Assembly: GCF_002209355.2 (NCBI RefSeq)
Contig: NZ_CP106855.1
Location: 558,001-622,000 of the forward strand
Reading direction: 5' to 3'
DNA length: 64,000 bases
DNA from: Bdellovibrio sp. SKB1291214
Lineage (GTDB): Bacteria; Bdellovibrionota; Bdellovibrionia; Bdellovibrionales; Bdellovibrionaceae
The notes beneath the pieces are model-generated. The model was not told the origin of the DNA and ran no database searches. It worked only from the letters and a program-made list of their open reading frames with translations. A program made the translations under genes and the position numbers. The first letter of the stretch is position 1; each line of letters opens with the position of its first letter. Positions 25,381-33,859 of this stretch are shown here, piece after piece.

Positions 25381-26013
25381 ATGCAGCAACGAACAAAAAT
25401 TATAAATCATCCCCTTCTTAGACATAAATTAGGTTACCTTCGCGACCGCAATACCTACTCTCACGATTTCCGCGAACTGGTGAAAGAGGTCACAAAGATT
25501 CTGGTTTACGAAGCCATGAAGGATTGGTCTCATATGGAAAAAGTTTCCATCGACACCCCGATCGCAACGGCCACCGCGTATCGTATTAGCAATCCTCCCA
25601 TCGTAGTATCTATCATGAGAGCTGGGAATGGGATGCTGGATGCCGCTTTAACGATGCTTCCTTTCGCCAGTACCGGTTTTATTGGCATTTACCGCGATAA
25701 ATTCATTAACAACACGGTGGAATATTACTTTAAAATGCCTCAGGACGTTTTAGGCAAAGAGGTGCTCTTATGCGATCCCTTGATTGCGACAGCAGATACC
25801 ATTATTGCTGCTATTGACCGCCTTAAAAATTATGGAGTCGGCCGTATAAAAGTTTTATCCATTTTGGCAAGCGAACACGGGCTTAATAAAATCCATCATT
25901 TTCACCCTGACGTAGAAGTGTTGACTCTGGATGTGGAAACAGAGATGAATGAGGCCGGCTATCTGGTTCCTGGGCTTGGCGATGCTGGGGACAGACTCTT
26001 TCAAACCAAGTAG
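25381..26013 (+). CDS. upp: Uracil phosphoribosyltransferase
   Basis: 210 residues from the ATG at 25381 with TGAGG six bases upstream. PRTase fold with IMRAGNGMLDAAL, the PRPP loop VLLCDPLIATADTIIAAID and the uracil-binding C-terminus GYLVPGLGDAGDR. It makes UMP from uracil and PRPP. In fungi the URC6 gene of the uracil catabolic pathway is a uracil phosphoribosyltransferase, so here it may be the entry step rather than plain salvage. It begins 48 bases after URC4. Confidence 0.93.
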   Translation: MQQRTKIINHPLLRHKLGYLRDRNTYSHDFRELVKEVTKILVYEAMKDWSHMEKVSIDTPIATATAYRISNPPIVVSIMRAGNGMLDAALTMLPFASTGFIGIYRDKFINNTVEYYFKMPQDVLGKEVLLCDPLIATADTIIAAIDRLKNYGVGRIKVLSILASEHGLNKIHHFHPDVEVLTLDVETEMNEAGYLVPGLGDAGDRLFQTK

Positions 26014-26019
26014 GTGTTC

Positions 26020-26646
26020 ATGAATTCACAACGACCTCACATCATCGGCGTGGCCGGCGGCAGTGGCTCGGGAAAAACTTTTTTTGCCCGTGAACTTCAA
26101 AGCCTTTTAGGCAAAGAACACTGCTCGATTCTGTATCAAGATAATTACTATCATGATCAGTCAGCCCGCTTTGATGGAGATGGCGGTTCCGTGAATTTTG
26201 ATCACCCCGAAAGCCTAGATTTTTCCTTATTGGCTGAAGGACTGCGCATTTTAAAAGAGGGAAAAACCCTCTCTGTTCCCCTTTATGATTTCAAGACTCA
26301 CACTCGTCTGCCCGATACAGAAAGCAAAGCCCCGACTCGAATCGTTTTGGTAGACGGGATTTTGATTCTGCATTCCCCCGAGGTTCGTGCAGAGTTGGAC
26401 GAGGCCATTTACTTTGATACGCCTGAATTCATCCGCTTTGAGCGTCGCTTACAACGTGATGTGCAAGAACGCGGACGCACTCCAGAGGGCGTAAGAAAAC
26501 AATTTGAACTGCAAGTCCGTCCCATGCACAATATGTTTGTGGAACCATCTAAAGAGCACGCTCACAGAATCATCAAAGATCACGAGGATTATCATCGCGC
26601 GCTCGCACAAGTCCGTCTGCACCTAGCAACTAAATTCAACATCTGA
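26020..26646 (+). CDS. udk: Uridine kinase
   Basis: 208 residues. P-loop GVAGGSGSGKTFFAREL near the N-terminus, the substrate region YQDNYYHDQ and FDHPESLDF, and RRLQRDVQERGRTPEGV (lid). It phosphorylates uridine (and cytidine) to the monophosphate. I start at ATG 26020; an in-frame GTG at 26014 is closer to the upp stop, but the ATG has TAGG upstream. With upp it channels both uracil and uridine to UMP. Confidence 0.92.
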   Translation: MNSQRPHIIGVAGGSGSGKTFFARELQSLLGKEHCSILYQDNYYHDQSARFDGDGGSVNFDHPESLDFSLLAEGLRILKEGKTLSVPLYDFKTHTRLPDTESKAPTRIVLVDGILILHSPEVRAELDEAIYFDTPEFIRFERRLQRDVQERGRTPEGVRKQFELQVRPMHNMFVEPSKEHAHRIIKDHEDYHRALAQVRLHLATKFNI

Positions 26647-26656
26647 AAGGACCCCC

Positions 26657-28027
26657 ATGACCAACAACAATGAGATGACAAGAACACTTGGCTTTATTCC
26701 GGTGTTATCTTTGGTTGTGGGGACTATCTTAGGCACCGGAGTTTTCTTAAAAGCGGCCATCATGTCGCAGTACTTGGGAAATTCGACTTGGGTGCTAATT
26801 GCTTATGTGGTGGCAGGTTTACTGTCCCTGGCTGGGGCACTGACTTATGCGGAAATTGGAATCCTGTTTCCCCGTGCTGGTGGAGAATACGTTTACCTAA
26901 AGGAAGCTTTTGGTGAAATGCCAGCTTACCTTTACGGCTGGCAGCGTTTTTGGATCAGTGCTCCTGGCACTATCGCAGCTTATGCTGCAGGAACCGCAAC
27001 TTTTGCCGCTCCTATTATGAACCTGGAAATGATGGGTGGACAAAAAGGTTTTGCGATCATCTTGATCGTGTTCTTTTCAGCTCTTAATTGTATGAACATG
27101 AAATTCAATGGTCGTTTGAATTCCATCATGACTTTTTTAAAAGTCGTGATGTTAGTGTTCATCATCGGTGGAGTTTTATTCTTTACTAAAAACGGCTCCA
27201 GCCAAAATATCTCAGCTGCTGGTTCCGCATTCCCTGGGTTTAGTGCATTTGGTGCAGCACTGCTTGCCGCCTTGTGGGCTTACGATGGCTGGAATAACAT
27301 GCCAATGGTGGCAGGCGAGATCAAAAATCCCTCCCGCAATATTCCCTGGGCTTTAGGTGTTGGTGTTTTCGCACTGTTGGGATTATACGGGCTCATCCAC
27401 TACTGTTACTTTTATGCCTTGCCATTTAATGAAATCCTGACTGCGAACTCCAAAGTGAATCCGACAGCTTTGCCGGCTGCCGCGAAAGTTTCGGAAACTT
27501 TCATGGGTTCTTCAGGTATTTTGTTTTTAGGTATTGCAATGATGTTTTCAGCGATCGGCGCAATGTACAGTTCGATTCTTACGAATGCGCGTGTGCCCTA
27601 TGCGATGGCTAAAGACGGTTTATTTTTAACTTCTTTGGCTAAGCTTCATCCTAAAACTGAAGCACCGTATGTATCGATTTTGGTTCAAGCTGTTATTTCG
27701 GTCGTCTTGGCTCTTTCAGGTTCCTTCGATCAGTTGACAGATTACGTGGTGTTTGCATCTTGGATTTTCTATGCCTTGGTCACCGCATCCGTTTTCAAAT
27801 TCAGAAAAACTTTGCCAGATGCACCCCGTCCTTACAAAACTTGGGGCTACCCAGTCGTACCCGTGGTCTTTTTGGTGTTGGCTGTCTTGTTACTGATTAA
27901 CACTCTTTGGACAAGCCCCCAAGAAAGCATGTGGGGGCTGGTCATCATTATGATCGGCGCTCCAGTGTACTATATCCAAAAGAAATTCTTCACAACCCCG
28001 GTGGCTCGCCAACCAGCCACTGAGTAA
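26657..28027 (+). CDS. APC-family permease
   Basis: 456 residues, about 12 transmembrane helices. The N-terminal VVGTILGTGVFLKAAIM is the APC/LAT helix-1 substrate loop; AGALTYAEIGILFPRAGGEY and VAGEIKNPSRNIPWAL are further family marks. Most relatives exchange amino acids. As last gene of the URC operon (10 bases after udk) it may import uracil, uridine or a related compound, or an amino acid; the sequence does not decide. AAAGGACC ribosome-binding site. Confidence 0.88.
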   Translation: MTNNNEMTRTLGFIPVLSLVVGTILGTGVFLKAAIMSQYLGNSTWVLIAYVVAGLLSLAGALTYAEIGILFPRAGGEYVYLKEAFGEMPAYLYGWQRFWISAPGTIAAYAAGTATFAAPIMNLEMMGGQKGFAIILIVFFSALNCMNMKFNGRLNSIMTFLKVVMLVFIIGGVLFFTKNGSSQNISAAGSAFPGFSAFGAALLAALWAYDGWNNMPMVAGEIKNPSRNIPWALGVGVFALLGLYGLIHYCYFYALPFNEILTANSKVNPTALPAAAKVSETFMGSSGILFLGIAMMFSAIGAMYSSILTNARVPYAMAKDGLFLTSLAKLHPKTEAPYVSILVQAVISVVLALSGSFDQLTDYVVFASWIFYALVTASVFKFRKTLPDAPRPYKTWGYPVVPVVFLVLAVLLLINTLWTSPQESMWGLVIIMIGAPVYYIQKKFFTTPVARQPATE

Positions 28028-28036
28028 GCGGTCCGC

Positions 28037-28429
28037 TTATTCTTCGGGTTGGTTTCTCATGTGGTCTGAGAGATTCAGAAGTGAATGCAATAGGTCGCTT
28101 CTCATGGGTTCTTGGACGCCTACGTCTTCGAAGGCTTGAACCATGCAGAGCATCCATTGATCACGTTCTGATTTTCCGATTTTAAAGGGGAAGTGGCGCA
28201 TGCGGAGACGTGGATGACCAAAACGTTCTTGGAAAAGATTAGGACCGCCCAACCAGCCAGACAAAAACATAAAAAGTTTTTCTTCAGAACCACGTAAATT
28301 TTCAGGATGCATATCGCGGAGTGATTTTACTTCGGGCATTGTATCCATGACTTCGTAAAAGCGCTGGCAGATTTTTCTAACCACCGGCTCCCCACCAATC
28401 AATTCATACATCATTTTTTCTTGAGACAT
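28037..28429 (-). CDS. Group II truncated haemoglobin
   Basis: 130 residues: YELIGGEPVVRKICQRFYE, then FMFLSGWLGGPNLFQERFGHPRLRMRHFPF (proximal His in the RMRHFPF helix) and the group II Trp in RDQWMLCM. Group II trHbs bind O2 or NO and serve in oxidative/nitrosative stress. Convergent with the permease gene, 9 bases apart. Confidence 0.9.
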   Translation of the reverse strand: MSQEKMMYELIGGEPVVRKICQRFYEVMDTMPEVKSLRDMHPENLRGSEEKLFMFLSGWLGGPNLFQERFGHPRLRMRHFPFKIGKSERDQWMLCMVQAFEDVGVQEPMRSDLLHSLLNLSDHMRNQPEE

Positions 28430-28576
28430 AGTTTCACCGCTCCACTTAAATTTCGCGGTGAAACTACTATTTTATAACTTTGGACGCAAATAGGAAATCT
28501 TGATTTTATCAAGGAGCCAGAAGGAAGGCGCACACTCTTACGCCGACGACGCAGTAACACCTAGAAAATCAAAATT

Positions 28577-29038
28577 TTAGTTCATCATTTCGATTTCGGC
28601 TGTAGCACTAGCTGTTTCGCCATTGCTGTAGTGACCGTAGACCGTCAAATAGCCTGGTTTCGGATGATGAGTGAATGGAACTGCTCCGCATTTCATATTG
28701 CAGAACGTCTGAGCTCTCTGCCCCGGTTGGATATTTGCCTCCAAACCAAGATCACTTAGAACTTGGCCTGTGTAGGTGCAAGCATACCCTGTGTCGCCTG
28801 TCGTGAAAGTCAGACGCGTTGGATAGAAGTTCATATTCGAGTTATTCGTGACGAAAAGTTCATTGATGCTGATATGAGGAGCTGAAAGATCTTTTTCACG
28901 TCCCGCGTTCATAGCTGTACAGCTTGTACCTCGCCCTGGAATGGGGTTTAGGTAGTTATTCGTTTCCAATACGATAGAGCCCGCAGAGGCACTCAGAGCT
29001 GTTCCAAAAGTCACAAGCATTAGCAAAATAGCTTTCAT
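28577..29038 (-). CDS. Exported protein of unknown function
   Basis: 153 residues with a signal peptide ending SASA (about 19). Beta-rich mature part with four cysteines (TSCTA, ACTYT, FCNMKC). INELFVTNNSNMNFYPTRL reads like an immunoglobulin-like fold. No family recognised. The 28430-28576 gap upstream of the haemoglobin gene holds nothing I can name. Confidence 0.68.
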   Translation of the reverse strand: MKAILLMLVTFGTALSASAGSIVLETNNYLNPIPGRGTSCTAMNAGREKDLSAPHISINELFVTNNSNMNFYPTRLTFTTGDTGYACTYTGQVLSDLGLEANIQPGQRAQTFCNMKCGAVPFTHHPKPGYLTVYGHYSNGETASATAEIEMMN

Positions 29039-29167
29039 ACAAAATCTCCTTTACCATGACCGTACTTGCCACTTTGCCAATAGCCAAGCGCTGATCGACG
29101 CGCCAATTTTACATCGACGTAAGAATTATGTGTTGAAACTCAAGGCATTATGTTTCACATTGTTCGC

Positions 29168-29524
29168 ATGAGTATTGAAAGCAAGTGTCCTCAATGTGGT
29201 TCTGAAAATATTTACGAAGATGGTAATTTATGGGTTTGCCCTGAGTGCGCGCACGAATGGAGTGCTCACACTTCTACAGAAGTTATTGCGGAGGACAGTG
29301 GTCCTCGCGTTTTCAAAGACGCCAACGGCAATATCTTGCAAGATGGCGATACAGTCGTTGTTATTAAGGATTTGAAAATTAAAGGCTCTTCATCAGTTGT
29401 GAAGGTCGGCACCAAAGTTAAAAACATTCGTTTGCAGGAAGGCGGCGACGGTCACGACATCTCCTGCAAGATCGATGGCTTCGGGGCAATGAACTTAAAA
29501 TCAGAATTCGTTAAAAAAGCTTAG
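29168..29524 (+). CDS. PhnA (YjdM)-type zinc-ribbon protein
   Basis: 118 residues from the second in-frame ATG (29168). N-terminal zinc ribbon [20 protein letters not shown] (C-x2-C ... C-x2-C), then the PhnA domain [35 protein letters not shown] and the C-terminal [11 protein letters not shown]. Despite the historical phosphonate name these proteins are not C-P lyase components; their role is unclear. Confidence 0.88.
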   Translation: MSIESKCPQCGSENIYEDGNLWVCPECAHEWSAHTSTEVIAEDSGPRVFKDANGNILQDGDTVVVIKDLKIKGSSSVVKVGTKVKNIRLQEGGDGHDISCKIDGFGAMNLKSEFVKKA

Positions 29525-29554
29525 AACCTGACTCCTGGAAATCCGGAGCTTAGA

Positions 29555-30004
29555 CTATTTCTTAAGGCCATTCATATTGAATTGGCCTTTTTCATTAAAG
29601 GGCACCGAGAAGCCTGAGACTTTCGCGTTCCCATTGATTTCATAACCCACATCTTGACCGCTAATCACCTTGGCAATTCCATCCATCGCTTTTAGGAAAT
29701 TAACGGGCAATGGAACTTCGAGCATCGCAGTTTCACCGGCAGGAATTTTTGTCTTTTTATCATTGCGTGCTTTGGCGAACTCTTTTCCATCCAACTGAAT
29801 TTCATATGTCATTTCATCGACATTGAAATCAATTTTGTTCGGATTTTTAACGCTTAAAACGAAAACCATGGTGGTTGAAAGCGGTGTGGTATCTTGGAAA
29901 TAAATTTTTGCCAGATCGATTTCAGGCTTTTGCGCATAACGGTTTTGAAAATAACTACAGCCTGTAACCAACATTAAAGACATTAAAAGAGCTACGCGTT
30001 TCAT
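29555..30004 (-). CDS. LEA14/WHy-domain lipoprotein
   Basis: 149 residues from ATG 30004, which has GAGGAGA upstream. Lipobox VTGC; the mature domain follows the water-stress/hypersensitive-response pattern (VFVLSVKNPNKIDFNVDEMT, IQLDGKEFAKA, IPAGETAMLEVPLPV). LEA type 2 domains are beta-sandwiches linked to desiccation tolerance and, in bacterial lipoproteins, to the envelope. It lies in a run of small stress-type genes (PhnA-like, CsbD-like). Confidence 0.82.
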   Translation of the reverse strand: MKRVALLMSLMLVTGCSYFQNRYAQKPEIDLAKIYFQDTTPLSTTMVFVLSVKNPNKIDFNVDEMTYEIQLDGKEFAKARNDKKTKIPAGETAMLEVPLPVNFLKAMDGIAKVISGQDVGYEINGNAKVSGFSVPFNEKGQFNMNGLKK

Positions 30005-30136
30005 CACAGTCTCCTCTCGAGTAAAAACCCATGATGACAACGAACGGCATCCCTGTCAGCTGTAAAACGACAAGGGGCAGGCTGGCAACCTTTGCACTGC
30101 CCTCGATCTGGTACAAAATGAATCCCGGAGGAATCT

Positions 30137-30391
30137 ATGAAGTACATTTTGATATTATTATTAGCTTTAAGCCCGATCACTGTCAGTGCAAATCAACCAG
30201 CGCATGGTGAGGAAGAGAACAACGAGATTAAACCCGATCAAAAAGAAGCCATGGATGAATCTCAACGCAAAATGGATCAGCAACTGGGCAAAAAAGGTAT
30301 AGGTCCTGCGCCAACAAATAAAAAAGCGAAAAAACCATTTTCAAGCAAAGAAGAAAAAGCCAAAGACGACAAGAAATCCGCATACCCTTAA
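30137..30391 (+). CDS. Small charged periplasmic protein
   Basis: 84 residues: signal peptide ending VSAN, then a highly charged Lys/Glu/Asp-rich, Cys-free mature sequence likely to be disordered. CCCGGAGGAA ribosome-binding site. No family recognised. Confidence 0.6.
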   Translation: MKYILILLLALSPITVSANQPAHGEEENNEIKPDQKEAMDESQRKMDQQLGKKGIGPAPTNKKAKKPFSSKEEKAKDDKKSAYP

Positions 30392-30397
30392 TATGCT

Positions 30398-30441
30398 TCG
30401 AGAGGGCCCAAGTCCTAACCTTCTGGAATTGGCCCTCTCGA
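30398..30441. terminator. Hairpin between convergent small genes
   Basis: An 11-bp perfect stem TCGAGAGGGCC / GGCCCTCTCGA with a 22-base loop. A second hairpin (GGAACTG / CAGTTCC with inner GCTTC / GAAGC) follows at 30444-30482. Neither has a strong U-tract. Confidence 0.5.
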
Positions 30442-30485
30442 TCGGAACTGCGACGCTTCTTGCGAAGCTAAATGCCAGTTCCTAA

Positions 30486-30710
30486 CTACTCTTCCATTTC
30501 ATCGTCCATCATACTGCTCCCAGATTTTCTGGAAGTATTCAAATTCTGAGTTCCTTTTTTAGCATCTGTGCCTGAGTTGAAATTCGAATTAGAACTTGTA
30601 CTTTGTGAACCGCTAACAGCATTTTTGTCGGATTTAAAACTGTCACGGGAACCTGATACATCTCGACTGCTGGAGCTAGCTGGTTGTTTGGTATTTTCAC
30701 GGGTTGCCAT
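30486..30710 (-). CDS. Small Ser/Asn/Lys-rich disordered protein
   Basis: 74 hydrophilic residues, almost entirely Ser, Thr, Asn, Lys, Asp and Gly, ending MMDDEMEE; no Cys, Trp or Tyr and no signal peptide. A strong GAGGAGG ribosome-binding site supports translation. Hydrophilin-like composition and the nearby LEA- and CsbD-like genes suggest a stress-protection role (inference). Confidence 0.6.
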   Translation of the reverse strand: MATRENTKQPASSSSRDVSGSRDSFKSDKNAVSGSQSTSSNSNFNSGTDAKKGTQNLNTSRKSGSSMMDDEMEE

Positions 30711-30906
30711 AAATGCCTCCTCGTTATTTCTGCTTATTCAGCACCCTTATCATAGTCCTTCTTTCGATCGACGGCTGATTAATTAGGACAAAGGGCAGGT
30801 AAATCTACGCTTCGTTTTTAATATCTGAGCATTCTCAAATAAATCTTTGAGAAATAACACGTTTGGTGCTTTTCAAACGGGAGTAGACTGTTAGGAGAGG
30901 TGATTT

Positions 30907-31245
30907 ATGCAACAAACATCTTTTCCGAATGAGAACTGGAATGCAGTTAAAGCGATGGTTCATCGTCGTTGGGATGAAATATCGGATGAGGAATTGGAAG
31001 CCACACAAGGTGACGAAGAAGCAGTCATCGATTTGCTCGCTCAAAAATATCATCTTGCCCACGAAGATGCCGAATCAAGATTCGAGGCAGCTCTAGCCGA
31101 AGAAGACCATCAGTTCCACTCTGTGGATGAAATTCGTCGCTCAGAAATTCGCTTTGAATCCGACGGAGGAAGAGTCGTCCCCCGTTTTGAAGATGTGTAT
31201 GGAGATTTGAAAGAAATGAACTCTCCCTCACGAGACCAACATTAA
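30907..31245 (+). CDS. CsbD/YjbJ-like stress protein
   Basis: 112 residues. NWNAVKAMVHRRWDEISDEE, then ATQGDEEAVIDLLAQKYHLAHEDAESRF, is a clear YjbJ/CsbD pattern (NW..K..V...W..LTDDD....G....L...I...Y....D.AE). The C-terminal 45 residues are extra. Paralogue of the gene at 4998. GGAGAGG ribosome-binding site. Confidence 0.8.
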   Translation: MQQTSFPNENWNAVKAMVHRRWDEISDEELEATQGDEEAVIDLLAQKYHLAHEDAESRFEAALAEEDHQFHSVDEIRRSEIRFESDGGRVVPRFEDVYGDLKEMNSPSRDQH

Positions 31246-31256
31246 TCTTAAACTGG

Positions 31257-31275
31257 GGCGGGGCTGCTCCCCGCC
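31257..31275. terminator. GC-rich terminator between convergent genes
   Basis: A 7-bp stem GGCGGGG / CCCCGCC with a 5-base loop. Confidence 0.65.
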
Positions 31276-31288
31276 GTCTTTAACGTCA

Positions 31289-32524
31289 TTATTTTTTTGT
31301 ACGTGCTGGTGTCGCCGGCGTTACCTTCCAGATTCTTCCTCCAGCATCATCTGCAACCAGAACTGTTCCATCAGCAAGGATTGCTGTCGTTACAGGCCGA
31401 CCATAGACGGTGCTTTTCGAGAGATCCGCAATAAATCCAGTCAGGAAATCACTTTCTCCATCAACTGCCATTCCGTTTTGAAAAGGCACGTAAATAACTT
31501 TATATCCCACCAACGAAGAACTATTCCATGAACCACGTTGAGTAACTAAAGCTCCCTCCGTGTAAGGGGCAGACATTTTCGTTCCCGTGGTGAAAGTTAA
31601 ACCTGTTGAAGCTGTATGAGCACCTACGGCAAAATCGGGAGTGATTGATTTTTCAACCAGATCAGGTCGTTCTCCTTTACGCCGAGGATCTTCGTTTTTT
31701 CCCCAATACGCATAGGGCCATCCATAAAAACCGCCTTCTTGAACGCTTGTTAAATAGTCTGGCGGCAGGAAGTCACCAAGTTCATCTCGCTCATTCACTA
31801 CAGCCCATAATTTTCCACTCGTTGGCTCCCACGCCATTGTCACAGCGTTGCGAACTCCGCCTGCAAAAACTTTAAGATCGGTGCCGTCTGGATTTACCTG
31901 CAAGATCGCGGCTGTATGCGGATCAAGTGGGTCCGGCGATTCTCCCACGTTGGAGACCGATCCCACCGAAATATACAGCTTCGTGCCATCTGCTGAAAAC
32001 AGCATGTGACGTGTCCAATGGCGCTGCGGCTTAGGAAATGGCAATTCAACCACCGTGCGTGGTTCCCCGGATATTTCTTCATTCACGAATGGATAAGCTA
32101 ATATTTTTTCGGGAGTGCTGACATACAGTTCGTTGTTTTGTACTATCATCCCGAAAGGCAGTTTTATATTCTTTAACAAGGTCGTCTGCTCTACGATCGT
32201 GGAACCATTCATTTTAAATTTGGTGACTGTATTCGGAGAATGCTCCCCGTCATCTTCGGGACGCTTGTCAGCTTGAGAAACCAAAATATTTCCCGATGGC
32301 AGGACGTAGATAAAGCGAGGACTGATCAGCCGCGCAAATTCAGAAACTGTATACCCCGTAGGGGCAACCGGAGTTTTTCCTTCAGGCCACCCTAAAACAG
32401 TCGATGGATTCGGAATTGAAGGCGTCTCATAGGGCGGCGGCAATACCGGGTTTTTCTCTGCACTGACCTGCAGACAAATGCCAATTGTCACTAAACTAAA
32501 AACAGCTAAGAAAATTTTCTTCAT
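31289..32524 (-). CDS. Secreted sorbosone/glucose-dehydrogenase-type beta-propeller
   Basis: 411 residues from ATG 32524 (GGGAGGA 5 bases upstream). Signal peptide ending VSAE. Six-bladed propeller of the soluble glucose/sorbosone dehydrogenase family: PRFIYVLPSGNILVSQAD, LPFGMIVQNNELYVS, RHWTRHMLFSADGTKLYISV, FAGGVRNAVTMAWEP.SGKLW and GFYGWPYAYWG. Family members oxidise sugars in the periplasm with PQQ; whether this one binds PQQ cannot be told. Confidence 0.87.
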   Translation of the reverse strand: MKKIFLAVFSLVTIGICLQVSAEKNPVLPPPYETPSIPNPSTVLGWPEGKTPVAPTGYTVSEFARLISPRFIYVLPSGNILVSQADKRPEDDGEHSPNTVTKFKMNGSTIVEQTTLLKNIKLPFGMIVQNNELYVSTPEKILAYPFVNEEISGEPRTVVELPFPKPQRHWTRHMLFSADGTKLYISVGSVSNVGESPDPLDPHTAAILQVNPDGTDLKVFAGGVRNAVTMAWEPTSGKLWAVVNERDELGDFLPPDYLTSVQEGGFYGWPYAYWGKNEDPRRKGERPDLVEKSITPDFAVGAHTASTGLTFTTGTKMSAPYTEGALVTQRGSWNSSSLVGYKVIYVPFQNGMAVDGESDFLTGFIADLSKSTVYGRPVTTAILADGTVLVADDAGGRIWKVTPATPARTKK

Positions 32525-32657
32525 ACTTCCTCCCAAAAACCATTAGGAGGAACTATTTCAATCTGGTCAAAAAAACTTCTGACAGTGTGCCAGGCAACTA
32601 GGTCTTAGATGGCAATGCACAAACCAAGGATCGTAAACTTTCAAAGCATGTTGAATA

Positions 32658-33758
32658 CTATCCAAATAACTTCTTGCCTGCGGCGCTCACCTTCAGGCCT
32701 TTTTCCTTGGCAATTTCACGAAGAAGCTTTTCTTCATCCTTACTTAGCTTGTCAGGGAATTCTACGCTGACGTGATAGTAAATATCACCGCGACGGCTCC
32801 CTCGAAGCGATGGCAATCCTTCTCCAGACAACTTCACATTGTCTCCGTTTTCACAACCCCGTGGAATTTCAACTGTCGCTTTACCTGTGACTGTCGGAAC
32901 CTCAACCTCACCCCCCAGAAGCATCTGGATATATGGGACCGAAAGATCGCCGATCAAATCATCACCACGACGTTCAAATTTGTTGTGGGCTTTGACTCTA
33001 ATTTCTACATATAGGTCGCCGGGTTGACCACCCATATAGCCGCCTTCACCCTCGGTAGCTACGCGCAGTCTTGTACCTGTGTCTACACCAGGAGGTATAT
33101 TCAAACGGATTTTTTTATGAACTGATGTGCGACCTTTGCCCTTACATGGCTTACAAGGGTTTTTTACCACAGTCCCTTGACCGTGACATGTCGGACATGT
33201 TGAAGCCATTGCAAAGAAACCTTGAGATCGAACGACCTGCCCTGAGCCGCCACAAGTATGGCATGTTTCTGGATGAGTACCTTTCTCCGCGCCGCTACCG
33301 TTGCAGACTTTGCAGTTTTCATCGGTGTCGAACTCGATTTCTTTTTCCAAACCAGAGATCACATCTTTCAAAGAAATCTCTGTTACGTAACGAAGATCAG
33401 AACCTCTACGTGGCTCATTACGATTGCGACGTTGTTGACGAGGACCCCCTCCACCAAACAGGTCACCAAAAATATCACCGAAATGAGAGAAAATATCTTC
33501 CGTATCTTGGAAGCCACCTCCTCCACCACGACCTGTAAACGCATCATGGCCGAAGCGATCGTATTGAGCTCGCTTTTGAGCATCACTTAAAACCTCGTAA
33601 GCGCCAGCCGCTTCTTTAAACTTTTCCTCGGCTTCTTTATTCCCAGGATTTTTGTCAGGATGATACTGCATCGCCAACTTGCGATAAGCTTTTTTAATAG
33701 TGTCTTGGTCCGCGCCTTTTTCGACGCCTAGAATTTCGTAAAAGTCTCTTCGAGCCAT
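32658..33758 (-). CDS. dnaJ: Chaperone DnaJ
   Basis: 366 residues, full-length type I DnaJ: J domain with [20 protein letters not shown] (HPD), Gly/Phe linker ([10 protein letters not shown]), zinc domain with four CxxCxGxG motifs ([32 protein letters not shown]) and the C-terminal client-binding domains. It stimulates DnaK ATPase and delivers unfolded proteins. dnaK and grpE are not adjacent here. Confidence 0.96.
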   Translation of the reverse strand: MARRDFYEILGVEKGADQDTIKKAYRKLAMQYHPDKNPGNKEAEEKFKEAAGAYEVLSDAQKRAQYDRFGHDAFTGRGGGGGFQDTEDIFSHFGDIFGDLFGGGGPRQQRRNRNEPRRGSDLRYVTEISLKDVISGLEKEIEFDTDENCKVCNGSGAEKGTHPETCHTCGGSGQVVRSQGFFAMASTCPTCHGQGTVVKNPCKPCKGKGRTSVHKKIRLNIPPGVDTGTRLRVATEGEGGYMGGQPGDLYVEIRVKAHNKFERRGDDLIGDLSVPYIQMLLGGEVEVPTVTGKATVEIPRGCENGDNVKLSGEGLPSLRGSRRGDIYYHVSVEFPDKLSKDEEKLLREIAKEKGLKVSAAGKKLFG

Positions 33759-33859
33759 GTGAATCCGCCATTAACAATATGCGCTATTTTAAGTCATCAA
33801 AATATGGTGCTTCATTGGGATTCGTCAAACGCGGATTTTAAGAATCGTACGATTTTAGA

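Noticed and set aside
33071-33590. Long frames antisense to dnaJ
   Set aside because: Shadows of the zinc-finger and Gly/Phe codons; the dnaJ reading is complete and unmistakable.
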